A DNA stretch of 35,291 nt, from the NCBI GenBank assembly GCA_023488865.1, contig JAMDDG010000299.1, positions 1 to 35,291 of the forward strand, given 5' to 3'. Below are positions 32,775 through 35,291 of this stretch, one piece after another. Source of the stretch: Bacteroidota bacterium. GTDB lineage: Bacteria > Bacteroidota > Bacteroidia > Bacteroidales > Prolixibacteraceae. Made by a program: the position numbers and the translations under genes. The notes under the pieces were generated by a model, which saw only the letters and a list, made by a program, of their open reading frames with translations, was not told the origin of the DNA and ran no database searches. Within the stretch, counting starts at the first letter, position 1, and each line of letters starts with the position of its first letter.

Positions 32775-33096
32775 ATATAGCTATAAATATTAAATACGGC
32801 TAATATATTATCTGTATTTTATTGATTGTGCTTTTATGGATTGCCTTACTTATTTGAAAAGGTGTTTAAATATACTTATCGCAAACAATAGTTGTTGAAA
32901 TATTTGTGCTATTTTGTAAATAGTCATTTGAATATTTGCAACTTGTTATTCATTATAAACTTATACGATGAAATGGCCATGATTTGACAATCATCAATCG
33001 TGATGAAAATAATCTCAGGGCTATTCCATTTGGCAATTAAAAAACAAATTATTTACAAATGAAACGACTATAAAAAAATCTTCCACACGCAGGCTA

Positions 33097-33142
33097 ATCC
33101 GCCAGCTGGCGGATCGGGTGTTCCATCCCGCACCTGCGGGAT
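33097..33142. repeat. REP-like pair of adjacent hairpins
   Basis: ATCCGCCAGCTGGCGGAT (perfect 18-bp palindrome, 33097-33114) and ATCCCGCA-CC-TGCGGGAT (33125-33142). Confidence 0.75.
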
Positions 33143-33164
33143 TAAAAAACAAAATCACAAACAG

Positions 33165-34439
33165 ATGAAAAGGGAAAATGAACTATTTGCACCTCAAATT
33201 GATTCGGTTATCAGTAATTTAAGTCCGGAGATGGATTTAATGTGCTGTAGTATTTACCTTATGCTAAAGGAAATATACGAACTGTTTAGCTGTGTAAAAC
33301 CTATTGGTGACGACGATGTCAGGCATATTTGGATTGAAGCAGAGAGAGGACCGCTGGAAGCTTTCGGCGATTATGAAGAATACAAAGAGTGCGGCGAGGT
33401 CGAAAGTCCGGATGATTTTGAACAACTTTGGAAAGCCTATTATCCTGCGAAGGCAAAATGGTATCAATTCCAAACCGCGAGATACAAGGATGATCAGTAT
33501 TTTTATTTTGATGGAAAGCTGATCTTTTCAATTGATATAAATTCTGAGATTCCGGACAGTAAACCAGGTTTGAACCTGGAGTATATTCAACGTTTCCTTG
33601 AATGGTTATTGGAAAGAATAAATGATGAAACCGAAAAGCTCAAGAATGATATATTTTCCTATAATCTTTATATTCTGCAAAACCTTCCTTTCACGAAAAG
33701 ATTTGGCCGTATCAGGCGACAAGATTTTTGGGATATACTTGGAGAGGAATCTTTTCGTCCGGATATTGCCCTGGGTCAAGATTTAATAGAAAAGCTGAAA
33801 CAAGCATTGAATTGGATAAAAGATAAGGAATCGACTCTTTTGCATGAAATGACGGCCAACGAGTTTTACAGGATTTGCGAAATTTGTTACGATGCAAATG
33901 GCTATTTTAAAGACCAAAACAAGACCCTCCCTTCCCGCGAAAAATATTTGAGCATGGCTGATGGCCGTGATGCCGGGTTGAGGGATATTGCCGCAGATTC
34001 GCCAATGGCTTTTTCTGAATGGTTCCACAGCGATTGCATGCTAGGCGCTCACCCATGGGAGATTTGCCGGGGAGGCAATTCAACCCATATCTCTCTGTTT
34101 GCTTCACCTAAAGATGGTAAATGGAGCATCCGTTTGGCCGGCCCTGGTATCAGCAGGGTGGAAGAAACCGTACGGATGGCGGTTGCCTTGTATGAAAACG
34201 ATATTCCTTTTGAATTGAGCGATGCCGAAGAAATCGTTAACATGATTTCAGGTACTGATTTAATTGGAATAGTCCCCGATACGGTAGTTCCCCGTTATTG
34301 CCATAGTCTGTTTCCAAAAGATGACCGGATTATTGATTTTATGAATCTTGATAACGACGAAAGTACACAACATGCGATCTTAGGGAAGACCTATTGGTAT
34401 CCTTTGGAAAAGATTGAACATAATTGCAAAACAATTTAA
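33165..34439 (+). CDS. Conserved-looking hypothetical protein (424 aa), function unknown
   Basis: Long uninterrupted ORF; distinctive FYRICEICYDANGY...HPWEICRGGNSTHISLF...GIVPDTVVPRYCHSLFP...IIDFMNLDN; no signal peptide. Confidence 0.75.
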   Translation: MKRENELFAPQIDSVISNLSPEMDLMCCSIYLMLKEIYELFSCVKPIGDDDVRHIWIEAERGPLEAFGDYEEYKECGEVESPDDFEQLWKAYYPAKAKWYQFQTARYKDDQYFYFDGKLIFSIDINSEIPDSKPGLNLEYIQRFLEWLLERINDETEKLKNDIFSYNLYILQNLPFTKRFGRIRRQDFWDILGEESFRPDIALGQDLIEKLKQALNWIKDKESTLLHEMTANEFYRICEICYDANGYFKDQNKTLPSREKYLSMADGRDAGLRDIAADSPMAFSEWFHSDCMLGAHPWEICRGGNSTHISLFASPKDGKWSIRLAGPGISRVEETVRMAVALYENDIPFELSDAEEIVNMISGTDLIGIVPDTVVPRYCHSLFPKDDRIIDFMNLDNDESTQHAILGKTYWYPLEKIEHNCKTI

Positions 34440-34452
34440 TAGCACATCAAAT

Positions 34453-34818
34453 ATGGAAAGGATTATAAATGAAGTTGTTTACAAAACCACAATGGAAAGG
34501 ATAGAAGAACTTTTGCCAATGGTAACGGACGATACACCACTATACGATCGCAAAGCCATAGAACTGAAAATAATGTCAGATATTGTGATTGAGTACGAGG
34601 AGTGTCATTTTCCTATCGCTAATTCTACGCTTGCGGATGTAGTGAAGATGAGATTAGAACAAGAGGCAATGTCTCAGTGCGATTTTGCAAAAAAATTTGG
34701 CGTATCACCCTCTCGTGTGAGTGAGTATTTTACAGGGAAAAGTGAACCAACGCTAAAAATAGCGCGAAATATCAGTAAAATACTCAATATTGAACCCTCC
34801 ATCATTTTGGGAATATAA
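34453..34818 (+). CDS. HigA-like XRE-family HTH protein
   Basis: LADVVKMRLEQEAMSQCDFAKKFGVSPSRVSEYFTGKSEPTLKIARNISKILNIEPSIIL; internal ATG 34453 avoids overlap with the upstream gene. Confidence 0.8.
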   Translation: MERIINEVVYKTTMERIEELLPMVTDDTPLYDRKAIELKIMSDIVIEYEECHFPIANSTLADVVKMRLEQEAMSQCDFAKKFGVSPSRVSEYFTGKSEPTLKIARNISKILNIEPSIILGI

Positions 34819-34870
34819 TAACTGTTTGAAAAAAGTGTAAAGTATTAAAATTGAATCAAATCAGGCTGAA

Positions 34871-35278
34871 ATGAACGTATCAAAAATCGAACACATTGGT
34901 ATCGCAGTTGATAAACTGGATACAGCTATACCCTATTATGAAACCCTTTTGGGAACAAAATGTTATGCCATCGAAGAGGTAGTCGACCAGAAAGTAAAAA
35001 CCGCTTTTTTTAAAGTAGGGGAAACAAAAATTGAATTGTTGGAATCAACTGACCCCACAGGCCCTATCGGGAAGTTTCTCGAAAAAAGGGGACAAGGTGT
35101 CCACCATATCGCCTTTGCAGTTGACAAAGTAAATGAAGCGCTTGGTGAAGCAGAAGCATCAGGTATTCAACTGATTGACAAGCAAGGACGTAAAGGGGCT
35201 GAGGGATTGACCATTGGTTTTCTCCATCCAAAATCTACTTTTGGTGTATTGACGGAACTGTGTAGCGAAAAGATTTAA
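34871..35278 (+). CDS. mce: Methylmalonyl-CoA epimerase
   Basis: Glyoxalase/VOC fold: KIEHIGIAVDKLDTAIPYYETLLGTKCYAIEEVVDQKVKTAFFKVGETKIELLESTDPTGPIGKFLEKRGQGVHHIAFAV. Confidence 0.92.
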   Translation: MNVSKIEHIGIAVDKLDTAIPYYETLLGTKCYAIEEVVDQKVKTAFFKVGETKIELLESTDPTGPIGKFLEKRGQGVHHIAFAVDKVNEALGEAEASGIQLIDKQGRKGAEGLTIGFLHPKSTFGVLTELCSEKI

Positions 35279-35291
35279 ACAATTACTCCAT

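Noticed and set aside
32860-32960. Short repeated GAAATATTTG/GAATATTTG motifs in AT-rich intergenic DNA
   Set aside because: Too short and too AT-biased to claim a structured repeat.

Overview
This looks like a Bacteroidetes chromosome segment. (i) At the left edge is a minus-strand dihydrolipoamide-dehydrogenase-like flavoprotein, truncated by the window, whose redox-active CxxxxC motif is absent. (ii) A large polysaccharide utilization locus (PUL) spans about 1.58-27.67 kb. It encodes an ECF sigma factor, a FecR anti-sigma factor, a SusC-type TonB receptor with an STN signalling domain, SusD, an unassigned surface lipoprotein with TIM-barrel-glycosidase-like features, a DUF5060/DUF4038 protein, GH92, a GH78-type rhamnosidase, a six-hairpin-type putative glycosidase, a right-handed beta-helix protein, a GH42-like enzyme, a MYORG-like GH31 and a GH2 beta-galactosidase. 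An 888-bp IS5-type element with a frameshifted transposase interrupts the locus. (iii) A minus-strand accessory block at 27.85-32.8 kb holds two AAA ATPase genes, each with a symmetric DNA element upstream (three 53-bp-period dyad repeats; a 22-bp perfect palindrome). The pair is bracketed by near-identical 3' remnants of another ATPase gene, and a hipBA module follows. (iv) The right end has a REP-like double hairpin, a 424-aa protein of unknown function, a HigA-like HTH gene and methylmalonyl-CoA epimerase. The most interesting items are the ATPase locus with its operator-like arrays and flanking remnants, the Cys-less Lpd-like protein, the unassigned lipoprotein, and the run of three Tat-type enzymes around the IS. 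All assignments come from reading motifs; no database search was run.
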